Origin: Dunaliella salina
Lineage: Eukaryota; Chlorophyta; Chlorophyceae; Chlamydomonadales; Dunaliellaceae
NCBI GenBank assembly: GCA_002284615.2
Contig: MU069733.1
Coordinates: 294,470-322,490 of the forward strand
Direction: 5' to 3'
DNA: 28,021 nucleotides
Shown here: piece after piece, positions 27,354 through 28,021 of the stretch
Position numbering within the stretch: the first letter of the stretch is position 1
Layout: every line of letters starts with the position of its first letter
Notes under the pieces: generated by a model
Seen by the model: the letters and a program-made list of their open reading frames with translations, nothing else
What the model was told of the DNA's origin: nothing
The model's database searches: none
Position numbers and translations under genes: made by a program

Positions 27354-27971
27354 TCATGGACCACCGCCGACCTTGCAGCTTGAACGCACACTGGAATCAA
27401 GTGATTGAAGAGTCATTGCCATATGTGTTGCAAACAACCACATTCTGTGGGCACAATCAGGATCTGACGTGCACAATGGGGTGCGTGCAAGGGAGGTTAT
27501 ATGGGACACTGCCGTATACTGATGTGTCATGCGGGATATCATGAGGTGTGCATGGGATGTTCCAGCAAAAGATCTGACCTTTGTCATCGCCAGGCCGGTC
27601 TGAGAGCTTGATCCGGGGAAGGACAGGCCGATCGGGCGATTAGCAGTACCAGGCCCGCCATTGGAGACCAGCGCCTCTCCAGGGGTGTATGGTTTCAAGC
27701 CGGGCTCTCTCCTTTGTGTCATGGGGCGGAGGTCATTAAGTGAGCGGCTATTGACCAGTGCCTCTCCAGGGGTGTATGGTTTCAAGCCTCTCTGCCCTTG
27801 CGTCATGGGGCGCAAGTCATTAAGTGAGCGGTAGCCGTCGTTATCTGATGCTCGCGTCTGTAGCCTGCGCGCCTGTTGTGCTGGATGGCTGACAATGGGC
27901 ATTGTTGGCAAGCGCTGTAAGCAGCGCTCTGCACCCAACGAGCCCCTCAGCCCCGTGTGCACTGTGTGCAT
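27354..27971 (-). CDS. Unrecognised 205-codon ORF
   Basis: An open frame with GTSHAHLMISRMTHQYTAVS and RTPLCTSDPDCAHRMWLF, rich in Arg, Ser and Thr. It contains a tandem duplication of RSLNDLRPMTQ followed by GLKPYTPGEALV. No domain, signal or splice context is recognised. The 87-bp duplication being a multiple of three helps keep it open, so it could be non-coding or a mobile-element relic. It lies upstream of the SDR gene on the same strand. Confidence 0.25.
   Translation of the reverse strand: MHTVHTGLRGSLGAERCLQRLPTMPIVSHPAQQARRLQTRASDNDGYRSLNDLRPMTQGQRGLKPYTPGEALVNSRSLNDLRPMTQRREPGLKPYTPGEALVSNGGPGTANRPIGLSFPGSSSQTGLAMTKVRSFAGTSHAHLMISRMTHQYTAVSHITSLARTPLCTSDPDCAHRMWLFATHMAMTLQSLDSSVRSSCKVGGGP
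27667..27840. repeat. Two 87-bp tandem units
   Basis: ACCAG(C/T)GCCTCTCC, GGGGTGTATGGTTTCAAGCC, GTCATGGGGCG and TCATTAAGTGAGCGG occur twice with an offset of 87 bp, starting at 27667 and 27754. Confidence 0.9.
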
Positions 27972-28021
27972 GCGGGAGCAAATGTGTGTGAGAGCAGCTT
28001 CTGCGAGGTTTTGACAACTGC

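Noticed and set aside
1..28021. CRISPR array, prokaryotic operon or phage features
   Set aside because: The repeats have no conserved repeat plus unique-spacer structure, and the genes have spliceosomal introns; the DNA is eukaryotic.

Overview
The window is eukaryotic nuclear DNA: GT-AG introns, long introns packed with micro- and minisatellites, and many decayed non-LTR retrotransposon pieces. An axonemal dynein gene implies a flagellated organism. The retroelement type (zinc knuckle plus restriction-like endonuclease plus RNase H), the moderate GC and the repeat-swollen introns suggest a chlorophycean green alga, possibly Dunaliella-like. The species is an inference; only the eukaryotic, flagellate character is well supported.

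Layout. (1) 1-3202, plus strand: the last five visible exons of an axonemal dynein heavy chain, ending at a stop codon at 3200-3202. Its first visible intron carries a 30-bp minisatellite, a CAA tract and an 18-base poly-G. (2) About 3700-15000: a retroelement graveyard. It holds a tRNA-derived SINE with a perfect 15-bp target-site duplication; several LINE 3' ends with pyrimidine-rich tails; a degenerate 5.6-kb minus-strand element encoding a PHD finger, a PCIF1-methyltransferase-like domain, RNase H and a PD-(D/E)XK endonuclease but no visible reverse transcriptase; and a plus-strand LINE ORF interrupted by a 688-bp endonuclease-bearing insertion. (3) 15125-27093, minus strand: a complete or nearly complete short-chain dehydrogenase/reductase (SDR) gene, about 313 codons in 9-10 small exons spread over 12 kb. 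All internal exon phases join cleanly. The protein has the Rossmann TGGSQGIG motif, NCAG, the active-site Asn and Lys, but Ala and Phe where the catalytic Ser and Tyr should be. (4) 27354-27971: an unrecognised minus-strand ORF with an internal tandem duplication.

The most striking pattern is that tandem repeats in both genes are anchored on splice junctions. Repeat units contain copies of the adjacent 5' or 3' splice site, often with a piece of exon: the dynein intron from base 213, and the SDR exon boundaries at 20404-20663, 20741-20912, 21342-21445, 21487-21923, 22767-23076, 24740-25317 and 25455-26046. The clearest case is five 148-bp units, each with an acceptor plus the first 28 codons of the same SDR exon, all still open. 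This looks like intron growth by tandem duplication across exon-intron junctions, leaving arrays of decoy or alternative splice sites.
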